A DNA stretch of 64,000 nucleotides from Sva-07 sp963793335 (GCA_963793335.1 CAWBZS010000004.1:248001-312000); one strand, 5' to 3'; shown: positions 24,445 through 33,147, numbered from the stretch's first letter. The notes: generated by a model from the letters alone, not told the origin. A program made the numbers and translations.

Positions 24445-25274
24445 ACAACACGGCGACCGCCCAGCAGGGGTGGGAGCAGTTGGTGGCCGTCGCGATGCTC
24501 GGCACCGACCGTCGCAATCCGCCGGAGCCGATCGGCCTGCTCGCCGACGTCGTCGACGACACGGTTCGCAGCACGCCGTCCGAGCGGATGCTCGCCCAGG
24601 TGGCGGCAATGGTCGCGGTCAGGCGCGCCGGCGTGTTGCCCGGAGCGCCCCGCCCGGGCGTTGCCGGCCCCCCGCCGGACGAGCGTCCTGTCTGTGTGCC
24701 GGCAGCGGCGGATCGCTGGCACCATGTGGTCGCGTCGTGGCCCGTGCTCGAAGACGAGTGGATGCTGTCGCTGATTGCGAACGGTTGGCGGGTGCCACCC
24801 GAACTGGTGCCGGACGTGCTCGTTCGGCATCGAAACGATCCGGTCAGGCGGGTTCGCGCCGAGCTGGCCTGCGGGCCGTTGGCCGGTTGGCTGGTCGGTC
24901 ATCTCCCCGACCTTGCGGCGCGAGGTGCTGCTCGGACACAGCCCGATCCCTCGGTCGAGTCGGTGAGTGAGCTCCCCGCGCTGCCGATCCCTGCGGAACT
25001 CCAGGGGCTGCTGGGGGCATCTGCGGACGTGGTCTCGCAGCGTCTGGTACGGGGAATCGGCGGTGGTGCTTTCGCTCACGCCCATCGTGGAGTCCTGGTC
25101 AATCTCGTCGCTCGGATCGATCCGGGCGTCCTGTCGAACGTTGCCCGGGAACTCGACAGGATCGACGCAGCATCACCGGGCTTTCCGCTCGCTGCCGTGC
25201 TCGCCGATCTTGCCCGCACCCGCCACCACATGCTCGACGAACTCGTCCAACGAGCCGTCGGGCGTTCGACGTAA
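24441..25274 (+). CDS. DUF5691-like protein
   Basis: A 277-residue mostly helical protein (WEQLVAVAMLGTDRRNP, VLEDEWMLSLIANGWRVPPE, HLPDLAARGA) of the kind encoded next to SWIM finger genes in MoxR/VWA clusters; I identify it as DUF5691 from its N-terminus and its context. Its function is unknown. ATG 24441 overlaps the SWIM gene stop, so the two are coupled. The TAA stop (25272-25274) lies inside the type A palindrome. The rest of the system (MoxR, DUF5682, VWA) resumes 2.6 kb downstream. Confidence 0.7.
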   Translation: MNNTATAQQGWEQLVAVAMLGTDRRNPPEPIGLLADVVDDTVRSTPSERMLAQVAAMVAVRRAGVLPGAPRPGVAGPPPDERPVCVPAAADRWHHVVASWPVLEDEWMLSLIANGWRVPPELVPDVLVRHRNDPVRRVRAELACGPLAGWLVGHLPDLAARGAARTQPDPSVESVSELPALPIPAELQGLLGASADVVSQRLVRGIGGGAFAHAHRGVLVNLVARIDPGVLSNVARELDRIDAASPGFPLAAVLADLARTRHHMLDELVQRAVGRST

Positions 25275-25301
25275 CGTTTGGTGTCAGACACCAAACGTTA
25301 C
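25271..25301. repeat. GTCWGAC palindrome, type A copy 1
   Basis: Perfect 31-nt inverted repeat with core GGTGTCAGACACC and ends GTAACG/CGTTAC, so a TAA is offered on both strands. It contains the stop of the DUF5691 gene and lies between that gene and the converging GNAT gene. Confidence 0.85.
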
Positions 25302-25316
25302 GCCGACGGAGCTGGG

Positions 25317-25982
25317 TCAGTGTTCGGCGACGACGTGTGCATTGTCGCCGACGCGCGAACGGTAGGGCTCGAGTGCGGCCTCGACCTCCCACATCCAGTC
25401 GTCGAGTTCGATCCGGAGCGGGCCGGTGCCAAGCCGTTGTGCACGGCGAAGCAACTCGGTGCTGATCGCGATCGCATCGGCGTCGTCCCGTTCGACGGCC
25501 CCACCGACGAAGGACGTCGTGTCGTCTTCGCCGTACGTCAAGGCGACTCCGGCTCCGATCCGGCGATGGGTTCATCGAGTTCGATCGTCCGGTTGCGCTG
25601 GATCGTGACGAAGCCGTGCAGTGCTGCGAACTGGGCAGGTCCGCGATGGGCTTGCCCAGGGACCTTGGCCCGAAGCGGTGGTGACGCCGGCGGAAGTGCT
25701 GCTCGCAACGCTGCCAGTTCGGTCGTGCCGATCCCGGCTCGTCTCGCTGACGGAACGACCTCGACGTAGCACCACGCCCGACTGCGGTGCAGACGTGGCA
25801 TGAACGCACTGGCGACCGCGATGGGAGCACCGTCGAGGCTCAGCACGAGGCATCGCGACCAGTGGTCGCCGTTGGTCGAGGGGCGCCACTGTGTGCGCCC
25901 CTGGTCCTGTGCCCAGTGTGGTCGGACCGACATGGTCGAGTACGTCGTCAGCTCGATCGGCGGACCACTGATCGATCTGCAC
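25317..25982 (-). pseudogene. GNAT acetyltransferase gene with two apparent compensating frameshifts
   Basis: The central part is clearly a GCN5-type N-acetyltransferase (LVLSLDGAPIAVASAF, WCYVEVVPSARRAGIGTTEL, HGFVTIQRNRTIEL; the acetyl-CoA loop is the degenerate RRAGIG). This part reads in one frame. The likely N-terminus (QIDQWSADRADDVLDHV) and a C-terminal part (LTYGEDDTTSFVGGAVERDD) read in another. GTG 25982 in the first frame follows TACGCT by 7 nt, a leaderless pattern, and reading from VLDHV into RPHWAQDQG needs one extra base to be skipped near 25928. At 25538-25541 the central frame ends (TGA) where the second resumes (TTGA overlap). Alternatives are two real genes, with the first starting at GTG 26038 and the second at TTG 25541. 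Substrate unknown. Confidence 0.5.
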
Positions 25983-25989
25983 GCCGTCG

Positions 25990-25995
25990 AGCGTA
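25990..25995 (-). promoter_or_regulatory. Candidate leaderless -10 box of GNAT gene
   Basis: TACGCT on the minus strand, 7 nt before GTG 25982. It supports the start in the frame that differs from the central GNAT region. Confidence 0.4.
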
Positions 25996-26063
25996 GTTCG
26001 AGGGCCAGTGAGTCGATCTGCCCATGGGCCCGAAACACCGTGGCGTTGCACCGCCGAGCCTCG

Positions 26064-26069
26064 TACTCT
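26064..26069 (+). promoter_or_regulatory. Leaderless -10 box of HIT gene
   Basis: TACTCT, 7 nt before the ATG at 26077. Assigned by position. Confidence 0.6.
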
Positions 26070-26076
26070 TCGCGAC

Positions 26077-26499
26077 ATGACCCGAGAGCTCGGCTGCATC
26101 TTCTGCGACATCGTCGACGGCAGTCAGCCCTCGACGAAGATCGCCGAGACCGAACGTGCGCTTGCGTTCATGGACATCAACCCGGTGACTCCCGGCCACG
26201 TGCTCGTGATCCCTCGCAATCACGCAGTCGACCTCCTCGACATCGGGTCCGAGGATCTGGCGGCGTGCAGCCTGCTGGCACAACAGGTGGCTCAACGGGC
26301 CAAGGGTCGGCTCGACGCCGATGGTGTGAACCTTCTCAACTGCAGCGGTGAGGCTGCCTGGCAGACGGTGTTCCATTTCCACCTCCACGTCGTCCTGCGA
26401 TTCAAGGACGACATCGGAAAGGACCGAATCGGGCTCCCGTGGGAAACGGTCCCCAGCGGCCTCGACGAGATCCACCGGATCGGCAAGCTCCTGTCCTGA
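26077..26499 (+). CDS. HIT family nucleotide hydrolase/transferase
   Basis: A 140-residue HIT-superfamily protein of the HINT/Fhit-like type that cleaves nucleoside phosphoramidates or dinucleotides. CIFCDIVDG near the N-terminus, MDINPVTPGHVLVIPRNH, and the histidine triad HFHLHVV (catalytic middle His) are all present. The second half includes WQTVFHFHLHVVLRFKDD and ends ETVPSGLDEIHRIGKLL. ATG 26077 follows TACTCT by 7 nt. It lies between the DUF5691 and MoxR genes but looks like an insertion of ordinary genes into that cluster. The exact substrate is unknown. Confidence 0.88.
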   Translation: MTRELGCIFCDIVDGSQPSTKIAETERALAFMDINPVTPGHVLVIPRNHAVDLLDIGSEDLAACSLLAQQVAQRAKGRLDADGVNLLNCSGEAAWQTVFHFHLHVVLRFKDDIGKDRIGLPWETVPSGLDEIHRIGKLLS

Positions 26500-26566
26500 A
26501 TCGAGGTCGCGGCCCCATCGCCGAAGCTGTCCGCGCCGTCCTCTCAACTCTGCGACACCCCCTCTC

Positions 26567-26572
26567 TATGGT
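26567..26572 (+). promoter_or_regulatory. Leaderless -10 box of the DUF222-HNH gene
   Basis: TATGGT, 7 nt before the ATG at 26580. Assigned by position. Confidence 0.55.
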
Positions 26573-26579
26573 TGGAGGC

Positions 26580-27845
26580 ATGGAGATCGCAGCGGTTCTC
26601 GAGCGAGTGGAGCGCATCGCCAATGTGCGCGCGAACCCTGCTGCCGACAGCGATCTCGTTCGTTCTGGCTTGGTCGCGGTGCGTGAGGCGAAGGCATGGT
26701 TGGATGCACAACATGCCGGGCTGGTCAGTCAATTGCGCGAGGTCGACTCGTTTCCCGAGCAGGCCGTGGCGGATGCATCGAGGACATCGTTGGGGCAGGC
26801 GACGAGGTGCACCGAGCGTTCGTTGACGTTGGGCGCGACGCCGCACCTCGCCGACGCGTTGGGCGACGGTGCGATCACTGCTGAGCACGTCGATGCGGTC
26901 ACCCGGGCGTCGAAGAAGCTCGATGGCGTTCAGCGGGGCGAGTTCATCGAGCGCGCCGATGCACTGGCGGCGGTCGCGACAGCGGGCACCGTCGACGAGT
27001 TCGCTCGCCGCCTCGACCTCGAGACGAAGCGGCTGCAGGACGACGATGGCCTCGATCGTCTGCAACGCCAGCGGCGCAATGCCCGGGCACGAACCTGGGT
27101 GGATTCCGAGGAGATGTGGAATCTCTCGGTCAAGTTCGACCCGCTGACAGGTGTGCGAATCGCCTCGCGGATCGATGCAGCGCTGCAGGCGCTGTTCGGG
27201 AGTGCCACGCCCGCCGAGTGTCCGACCGACCCGATCGAGAAACAGCGCTACTTGCACGCCCAAGCGGTCGCGCAACTGTTGTCGAACGGCGCGCTCGGCG
27301 ACGCCACTGCCCCTGGGGTCGGTGCTGAGTCGTCGCTGCTCCCACCCGCACGCTTGGGCAAACCGGAGTTCGTGGCGGTGATCGATGCGGATGTGATGGG
27401 TACGTGCGGTCCCGTCGTCGAGTTCGCGATTCCTGTCGAGGTTCCTGCCCGTGTGCTCGCTGAGCTCGCCGGCGACGCCGAGGTTCACGCAGTGGTGGTC
27501 CGCAACGGCGTGGTCCTGCACGCACCGGGTGAGTTGAACCTCGGACGATCGACCCGATTGGCCAACCGGGCACAACGCCGAGCGCTGCGAGCGCTCTACC
27601 GGGGTTGCGCGATCCCGGGCTGCAGCGTTGCGTACGACCGATGCAAACTCCACCACATCATCTGGTGGCGCAACGACGGCACCACCGATCTCGACAACCT
27701 GCTGCCCGTCTGCAGTGCTCACCACACCAAGATCCACCACGACAGCTGGGTCGTCGAACTCGGACCCAACCGTGAGCTCACGTTGCGCCTCCCCGATGGA
27801 CGTGTGCATGCCACCGGGCCACCGAGCCGAAGAACCGCCGCCTGA
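26580..27845 (+). CDS. DUF222 / HNH endonuclease (13E12 repeat family)
   Basis: A 421-residue protein of the actinobacterial 13E12 family. The N-terminal and middle part is the helical DUF222 region (VREAKAWLDAQHAGLVSQLR, LADALGDGAITAEHVDAVTR), including the conserved DPLTGVRIASRIDAAL stretch. The C-terminal HNH nuclease has CAIPGCSVAYDRCKLHHI, then NLLPVCSAHHTKIHH, with the metal-binding CxxC pairs and the catalytic His. These genes are multicopy in many actinobacteria and behave as if mobile, but no repeats flanking this copy are visible. ATG 26580 follows TATGGT by 7 nt. It separates the SWIM/DUF5691 pair from MoxR. Its biological role is unknown. Confidence 0.88.
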   Translation: MEIAAVLERVERIANVRANPAADSDLVRSGLVAVREAKAWLDAQHAGLVSQLREVDSFPEQAVADASRTSLGQATRCTERSLTLGATPHLADALGDGAITAEHVDAVTRASKKLDGVQRGEFIERADALAAVATAGTVDEFARRLDLETKRLQDDDGLDRLQRQRRNARARTWVDSEEMWNLSVKFDPLTGVRIASRIDAALQALFGSATPAECPTDPIEKQRYLHAQAVAQLLSNGALGDATAPGVGAESSLLPPARLGKPEFVAVIDADVMGTCGPVVEFAIPVEVPARVLAELAGDAEVHAVVVRNGVVLHAPGELNLGRSTRLANRAQRRALRALYRGCAIPGCSVAYDRCKLHHIIWWRNDGTTDLDNLLPVCSAHHTKIHHDSWVVELGPNRELTLRLPDGRVHATGPPSRRTAA

Positions 27846-27884
27846 CCATGGTCGGGCAGTCGGAACAGAGCAACGACGTGTCGG

Positions 27885-27890
27885 TAGCGT
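27885..27890 (+). promoter_or_regulatory. Leaderless -10 box of MoxR-DUF5682-VWA operon
   Basis: TAGCGT, 8 nt before the ATG at 27899. It indicates that this part of the cluster is transcribed apart from the SWIM part. Confidence 0.55.
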
Positions 27891-27898
27891 CGTCCTCG

Positions 27899-28999
27899 AT
27901 GAATGCATCGGTCCTCACTGGCGACGTGCTGCGCCCGCACGCCGAGCAGCAGTACGCACATGAACTCGCAGCGTTGATGGCGCTCGACGATCGCGAGTGT
28001 CCGCCGGGTTGGAAGCTGTCGCCGTGGGCCGTGGTGCGGTATCTGCTCGGCGGTGAATTGCGAGACGGCACGGTGATCTCGCCGAAGTACGTCGGTCAAC
28101 AACGGCTCGTCGAGATCGCGGTCGCCACGCTGGCCACCGATCGGGCGCTCCTGCTGCTCGGTGTGCCCGGCACCGCAAAGACCTGGGTGAGCGAGCACCT
28201 CGCTGCAGCGATCAGCGGTGACTCGACCCTGCTCATTCAGGGCACGGCCGGCACCACCGAGGAGACGCTGCGCTACGGCTGGAACTACGCCCGACTGCTC
28301 GCCGAAGGTCCGAGCGTCGATGCCGTGGTGCCCGGGCCGATCTACCGTGGAATGCAGCGCGGGGCGATCGTGCGTGTCGAGGAACTCACGCGCATGCCGC
28401 CCGAGGTGCAAGATGCCCTCGTCACCGTGTTGTCGGAGAAGGTGCTACCGGTGCCCGAACTCGACACCGAGATTGCAGCCGTTCGCGGGTTCAACGTGAT
28501 CGCCACCGCCAACGACAGAGATCGGGGTGTCAACGACCTGTCGAGTGCGCTTCGACGCCGCTTCAACACCGTGGTGCTCCCGTTGCCGGCAACGATCGAG
28601 GAGGAGATCGCGATCGTCGGTCGCCGGGTCGGCGAACTCGGCGAAGCGCTTTCGCTGCCCGAGGTGCCGGCTGCCGCCGACGAGATTCGACGCGTGGTCA
28701 CCGTGTTCCGAGAGCTCCGATCGGGGCTCACCGAGGACGAGCGCAACAGCCTCAAGGTGCCCACCGGCACCCTGTCGACGGCCGAGGCGATCTCCGTGGT
28801 CACCAACGGTCTGGCCCTGGCGGCCCACTTCGGTGACGGTCGGCTTCGTCCCACCGACGTGGCTGCGGGCATCGTCGGCGCCGTCGTGAGCGACCCCGTC
28901 CACGACTCGGTCGTGTGGCGCGAGTACCTGGAAGCGGTCGTGCGCGACCGGGCCGGCTGGGGCGACTTCTACGAGGCGTGTCGGGCGCTCGACAGCTGA
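27899..28999 (+). CDS. MoxR-type AAA+ ATPase
   Basis: A 366-residue AAA+ ATPase of the MoxR kind, a chaperone-like partner of VWA proteins. Walker A is LLLLGVPGTAKTWVSEHLAA, Walker B is IVRVEELTRMPPEVQDALVTV (with the acidic pair as EE), sensor 1 is FNVIATANDRDRGVNDLSSA, and the arginine-finger region is SSALRRRFNTVVLPLP. ATG 27899 follows TAGCGT by 8 nt; an in-frame ATG at 27848 is less likely. It is the first gene of a run with DUF5682 (24 nt gap) and the VWA gene. The ATPase is expected to load or remodel a target through the VWA protein's MIDAS site; the target is unknown. Confidence 0.88.
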   Translation: MNASVLTGDVLRPHAEQQYAHELAALMALDDRECPPGWKLSPWAVVRYLLGGELRDGTVISPKYVGQQRLVEIAVATLATDRALLLLGVPGTAKTWVSEHLAAAISGDSTLLIQGTAGTTEETLRYGWNYARLLAEGPSVDAVVPGPIYRGMQRGAIVRVEELTRMPPEVQDALVTVLSEKVLPVPELDTEIAAVRGFNVIATANDRDRGVNDLSSALRRRFNTVVLPLPATIEEEIAIVGRRVGELGEALSLPEVPAAADEIRRVVTVFRELRSGLTEDERNSLKVPTGTLSTAEAISVVTNGLALAAHFGDGRLRPTDVAAGIVGAVVSDPVHDSVVWREYLEAVVRDRAGWGDFYEACRALDS

Positions 29000-29023
29000 T
29001 CGACCGAGGATGACGAGCGCTCC

Positions 29024-31315
29024 GTGAGCTTGCACCTGCTCGGTATCCGCCATCACGGTCCGGGCTCCGCGCGTGCGGTACTCCGAGCGATGGAGGAGAT
29101 CGAGCCCGACATCGTGCTGGTCGAGATGCCCGCCGACGTCGGCACTGCACTGCGCTGGATCGGGCATCCCGAGCTGATCGCCCCGGTTGCACTGCTCACC
29201 TATGTGCCGGCGCACCCGGCCCGCGCAGCGTTTGCGCCGTTCGCGACCTTCAGCCCCGAGTGGCAGGCGATCAGCTGGGCCAACGCTCGCGACATCGAGG
29301 TGCAGGCCATCGACCTGCCGTTGGCGGTCACACTCGCCCCGGCTGGGCCCGGGGCCGACCCATTCGACTCGTCCGACGGGGTCGATGCGTCGCTCGTCGC
29401 CGAGCATGCGCCGCCGGATCCGTTGCGTGACCTCGCTGCCGCCGCGGGCGACCCCGATCCGGAACGTTGGTGGGAGGACGTGATCGAGCATCGCGGCGAC
29501 GGTGCACCGGCGTTCGACGCCGTCGCCGAAGCGATGTCGGCGGCGCGCGTCGGCTTCGTGCCGTCGGATCGTGAACTGCAACGCGAAGCCCACATGCGGC
29601 GAGCGATTCGTGCCGCCCGCCGCTCCGGGCACGAGGAGATCGTGGTCGTGTGCGGTGCCTGGCACGTTCCGGCGCTCGACATCAAGGCGCCCGACGCGCC
29701 GAAGGTTGGCACCGACGCCGCAACGCTTCGAGGTCTCGCGAAGGTCAAGGTGGCGTCGGCGTGGGTGCCGTGGACGCATCGGCGCCTGGCTGCCGCATCG
29801 GGCTACGCGGCGGGGGTCGACAGCCCGGGCTGGTATCGACACGTGTTCGACCACCCAGGGGCCGACGGTGTGGCTCGGTTCTTCGTGGACGCGGCACGTC
29901 TGGTTCGCGAGCGAGGCGGGTCGGCATCACCCGACCACCTGATCGCTGCAACTCGATTGGCCGAGACGTTGGCGGCAATGCGAGGACGCCCGCGTGTCGG
30001 GCTCGGGGAGGCGCTCGACGCTGCGGATGCGGTGATGGGTGGCCTCGATCTGGTTCGGAACGAGCTGGTCATCGGTGATCAGCTCGGCTCGGTGCCCGAG
30101 TCGGCACCCCAGGTGCCGTTGGCGCGGGACGTCGCACGCGAACAGAAGTCGGCCCGGCTGCCGCCTCGCGCCGAGTCGAGAACGCTCGAAGTCGACCTGC
30201 GGGCGCCGACGGGACTTCGCAAGTCGCATCTCCTGCACCGGCTGTCGGCGCTCGGTGTGCGATGGGGGACCGTGGTGGAGGGGCGCGGTTCGTCTGGCAC
30301 GTTCCGCGAGACGTGGGAGCTGCGTTGGGACCCGGAGCTGTCTGTACGGCTGATCGAACAAGCGGGGTACGGCACGACCCTGGAGTCGGCGGCAACTGCC
30401 CGGCTGCTCGAGCGCGCTGCGGCATCGGTTGGCATCGGGGACCTCGTCGGCATCATCGAAGCTGCGTTGTTCGCCGGCCTGCCCGACGCGGTCGAGCCAA
30501 CCGTTGCCCGGCTGGCCGGACGCGCCGCCACCGATCCGGACATCGGTCGACTCCTCGACGCACTCCCTGCGCTCGGTGCCGCTCTGCGCTACGGCGACGT
30601 CCGCGCCACCGATGCGAACTCGCTGCGTGAGGTGGTCGACGGCATCGTGGTGCGGGTGCTGGCCGGTCTGGTCGTCGCCGCTCGCTCACTCGACGACGAC
30701 GCCGCAGCGGTGATGGTGGAACGGCTGGCCGGTTTCCAAGGAGCATTGGCCGTGCTCGATCATCCGGCCCGCCGACACGGCTTGCCGGTGGTGCTCGTGG
30801 AGTTGGCAACCGGGGCCGGCCACGGCCTCGTGCAGGGCCGTGCGACGAGGCTGCTCCACGACGCTGGCGTGTGGTCGGTCGATGCGGTACAGCGCCGCTT
30901 GTCGCAGGCGCTCTCGGCCGGCACCCCACCGTCGACCGGCGCGTCGTTCGTCGAAGGGTTCCTCGCCGGATCTGGTTCGGTGCTGGTGCACGACACCGAC
31001 CTGCTCGCCGTGCTCGATGGCTGGGTGGCCACACTCGGCCCTGATTCGTTCGATGACGTGGTGGCGTTGCTGCGTCGAACGTTTGGGGCATTCGAAGCTG
31101 CCGAACGGCGCCAGCTGATGTCATTGCTGGTCGGGGCCGACCGGTCAGACGATGGAGCGAGCGGCTTCGGTGCAGACGTCGATCCCGTTCGGTCGGCGGC
31201 GGCGCTGGTGACGGTGCGTGAGATGCTGGGCCTCGACCCGGGCCCGACCCTCGGGAATGGCCAGCGTGTCGATGGTGTGCTCGTGGCCGAGCGGGATCCG
31301 GTCGGGACCGGATGA
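29024..31315 (+). CDS. DUF5682 family protein
   Basis: A 763-residue cytoplasmic protein. Its N-terminus (LLGIRHHGPGSARAVLRAME, then VLVEMPADV and later VVVCGAWHVPALD) has the scattered His/Glu pattern of DUF5682, which resembles the TraB/ChaN-like fold that is suspected to bind metal or act as a hydrolase. The remaining 500 residues are helical and unassigned. GTG 29024 is the start (SLHLLGIRHHGPG). The gene ends in an ATGA overlap with the VWA gene (31312-31315). It is a fixed companion of MoxR, VWA and SWIM genes in actinobacteria. The biochemical role is unknown. Confidence 0.8.
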   Translation: MSLHLLGIRHHGPGSARAVLRAMEEIEPDIVLVEMPADVGTALRWIGHPELIAPVALLTYVPAHPARAAFAPFATFSPEWQAISWANARDIEVQAIDLPLAVTLAPAGPGADPFDSSDGVDASLVAEHAPPDPLRDLAAAAGDPDPERWWEDVIEHRGDGAPAFDAVAEAMSAARVGFVPSDRELQREAHMRRAIRAARRSGHEEIVVVCGAWHVPALDIKAPDAPKVGTDAATLRGLAKVKVASAWVPWTHRRLAAASGYAAGVDSPGWYRHVFDHPGADGVARFFVDAARLVRERGGSASPDHLIAATRLAETLAAMRGRPRVGLGEALDAADAVMGGLDLVRNELVIGDQLGSVPESAPQVPLARDVAREQKSARLPPRAESRTLEVDLRAPTGLRKSHLLHRLSALGVRWGTVVEGRGSSGTFRETWELRWDPELSVRLIEQAGYGTTLESAATARLLERAAASVGIGDLVGIIEAALFAGLPDAVEPTVARLAGRAATDPDIGRLLDALPALGAALRYGDVRATDANSLREVVDGIVVRVLAGLVVAARSLDDDAAAVMVERLAGFQGALAVLDHPARRHGLPVVLVELATGAGHGLVQGRATRLLHDAGVWSVDAVQRRLSQALSAGTPPSTGASFVEGFLAGSGSVLVHDTDLLAVLDGWVATLGPDSFDDVVALLRRTFGAFEAAERRQLMSLLVGADRSDDGASGFGADVDPVRSAAALVTVREMLGLDPGPTLGNGQRVDGVLVAERDPVGTG

Positions 31316-32667
31316 GCACGAGTCATCTCCCGACGGTGTCGGAGACCGAACGGCGTCGCCGCTGGCGGCTACTGCTCGGCGCGGCGGTCGACGACGTGTG
31401 GACCGAGGCAGCGGCCCGCTCGGTCGCCGATGGTGCAGCAGGCGCTGCTGGCGTCGGAGGAGACGAAGGCGGCGGAGGCGATGACGAGGGTGCTGGTGCG
31501 GGCTCCGGTGATCCCGGCGCCGATGCCGATACCGATGCCGATGCCGACACCGATGCCGATACCGATGCCGGTGTCGATACCGGTGCCGGATCACCGGGGC
31601 CGGGACCAACGCCGAGCCCAGGTGGTCTGCGGGGCGACGATCGGCGGATCGATGCAGCCCTCGGTGCGCTGTACGACCGAGGGGAATCGGGTGCCAGGCG
31701 CGGTGGTCGAGCCGGTGGGCTCGGTCGCTCGTCGCCGGCGGTGATGCGTTGGCTCGGCGACATCCGCCGCTACTTCCCCACGCCGGTGGTGCAGGTCCTG
31801 CAGCGCGACGCCGTCGAGCGGCTGGATCTGCGGCAGCTGTTGCTCGAGCCGGAGCTGCTGCAGAGCGTCGAGCCCGACATCCATCTGGTCACGCTGCTCG
31901 TCGAACTGAACCGCCACCTGCCCGACGAGACCCGGGCCACCGCTCGCCAAGTGATCGCTCGTGTGCTCGCCGATCTCGAAGCGCGCCTCACCGACCACAC
32001 CCGCCAGGCCGTCCGCGGTGCACTGTCGCGTTCGGCGCGCACGCGCCGCCCGCGACCTGGCGACATCGACTGGCCCACCACGATCTCGGCCAATCTCAAG
32101 CACTGGATCCCCGAACACCGCACGATCATCCCCGAGCGACTCGTCGGCCACGGTCGTCGCCAGCGGAGCCTCGCGCGCGACGTCGTGATCGCTGTCGATC
32201 AGTCCGGATCGATGGCGGACAGCGTCGTCTACGCATCACTGTTCGGAGGTGTGTTGGCCCAGCTGCCTGCGCTGCGAACGTCGTTCGTGGCGTTCGACAC
32301 CGCAGTCACGGACCTCACCGCTCACCTGCACGACCCCGTGGAGGTGTTGTTCGGGGTGCAGTTGGGAGGCGGCACCGACATCGCCAACGCGCTCACCTAC
32401 TGTCAGCGATTGATCGAACGGCCGCGCGAATCCGTGTTGTTCCTGGTCAGCGACTTGTTCGAGGGCGGGAACGCCGAGTTGATGAGGCGGCGAGTTGCCG
32501 AACTGGTGCACTCGGGGGTGAACGTGGTGGTGCTATTGGCGCTGAGTGATGAAGGCACGCCCGCACACGATCACGATCATGCAGCAGCGTTCGTGGCGCT
32601 CGGTGCCACGGTGCTGTCGTCGACTCCGGACGAGTTCCCTGCCGTACTCGCCGACGCGCTGCGCTAG
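31312..32667 (+). CDS. VWA domain protein (CoxE-like) of the MoxR system
   Basis: A 451-residue protein. The C-terminal von Willebrand A domain has the MIDAS motif VIAVDQSGSMADS and the later LGGGTDIANAL and LVSDLFEGGN that complete the metal site. A middle helical part (VMRWLGDIRRYFPTPVVQVL, DAVERLDLRQLLLEPELLQS) is typical of the CoxE/VWA partner of MoxR. The N-terminal third contains a low-complexity Asp/Ala/Thr stretch (ADADTDADADTDADTDAG) encoded by 6-bp repeats. It is translationally coupled to DUF5682 and is the last gene of the system. Confidence 0.87.
   Translation: MSTSHLPTVSETERRRRWRLLLGAAVDDVWTEAAARSVADGAAGAAGVGGDEGGGGDDEGAGAGSGDPGADADTDADADTDADTDAGVDTGAGSPGPGPTPSPGGLRGDDRRIDAALGALYDRGESGARRGGRAGGLGRSSPAVMRWLGDIRRYFPTPVVQVLQRDAVERLDLRQLLLEPELLQSVEPDIHLVTLLVELNRHLPDETRATARQVIARVLADLEARLTDHTRQAVRGALSRSARTRRPRPGDIDWPTTISANLKHWIPEHRTIIPERLVGHGRRQRSLARDVVIAVDQSGSMADSVVYASLFGGVLAQLPALRTSFVAFDTAVTDLTAHLHDPVEVLFGVQLGGGTDIANALTYCQRLIERPRESVLFLVSDLFEGGNAELMRRRVAELVHSGVNVVVLLALSDEGTPAHDHDHAAAFVALGATVLSSTPDEFPAVLADALR
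31519..31588 (+). repeat. Hexanucleotide tandem repeat inside the VWA gene
   Basis: About eleven 6-bp units of GCCGAT/ACCGAT type encode alternating Ala-Asp and Thr-Asp residues between the N-terminus and the helical domain. Unit changes would alter linker length without shifting the frame. Confidence 0.8.
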
Positions 32668-32670
32668 CGT
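32665..32670 (+). promoter_or_regulatory. -10 box of the Nfu_N gene
   Basis: TAGCGT, 9 nt before the ATG at 32680; it includes the TAG stop of the VWA gene. Assigned by position. Confidence 0.45.
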
Positions 32671-32679
32671 TTGACCCCC

Positions 32680-33147
32680 ATGGGTCAGTTGGTCGCAGTC
32701 ACCGAGAAGCAGAGCTCCACCAAGGGCGTGGTCCGCTTCGAGATCAATCGCAGTCTGTCCGGGATGGGCCACGAGCACTTCGAGACACCAGCGGACGCCT
32801 GGGGCAACACACCGTCGGATGAACTGGCTCGGCGGTTCTTCTCCACCGGCCAGGTCGCCGGGGTGCACGTGTACGGCAACATCATCACCGTCGACATCGA
32901 AAAGGGTCACGATGCTGCTGGTTTGGCCGACATTCTGCGTGAGCTGTACCAATACTGGAAGCCGGGTGTCGAGCCACCGAGCTTCGAGGACCTGCAACCC
33001 GACGAGCCCGACGCTGCCGCAAGCGGCGGCGGTGGTGGCGGTGACGGTGGCGGGGCGGAGCTGTCCGAGGCCGCCAAGCGTGTGCCCGGTCACCTGCTCG
33101 AGCGCAGCCGTTTGGGCCGCGAACGCTGGAACGCGAAGTCGGGCTGA
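32680..33147 (+). CDS. Nfu/NifU N-terminal domain-like protein
   Basis: A 155-residue protein. Residues 15-90 resemble the Nfu N-terminal domain (VRFEINRSLSGMGHEHFETP, DELARRFFSTGQVAGVHVYG, NIITVDIEKG), the non-cluster-binding half of Fe-S scaffold proteins. The NifU C-terminal CxxC domain is absent. A Gly-rich linker (SGGGGGGDGGG) leads to a short helical tail (LSEAAKRVPGHLLERSRLGR). ATG 32680 is chosen over an in-frame ATG at 32671 by the domain start. A hairpin (33147-33163) follows the stop. Function in Fe-S assembly is inferred from the fold only. Confidence 0.65.
   Translation: MGQLVAVTEKQSSTKGVVRFEINRSLSGMGHEHFETPADAWGNTPSDELARRFFSTGQVAGVHVYGNIITVDIEKGHDAAGLADILRELYQYWKPGVEPPSFEDLQPDEPDAAASGGGGGGDGGGAELSEAAKRVPGHLLERSRLGRERWNAKSG

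Noticed and set aside
25538..25540. TGA in the GNAT region considered as a third Sec codon
   Set aside because: Reading through gives Arg/Ser/Thr-rich sequence without domain continuation, and GNAT enzymes have no catalytic Cys there. A frame change explains it better.
26580..27845. DUF222-HNH gene as an insertion sequence or homing element
   Set aside because: No terminal inverted repeats, target duplication or disrupted gene is visible; it has its own promoter.
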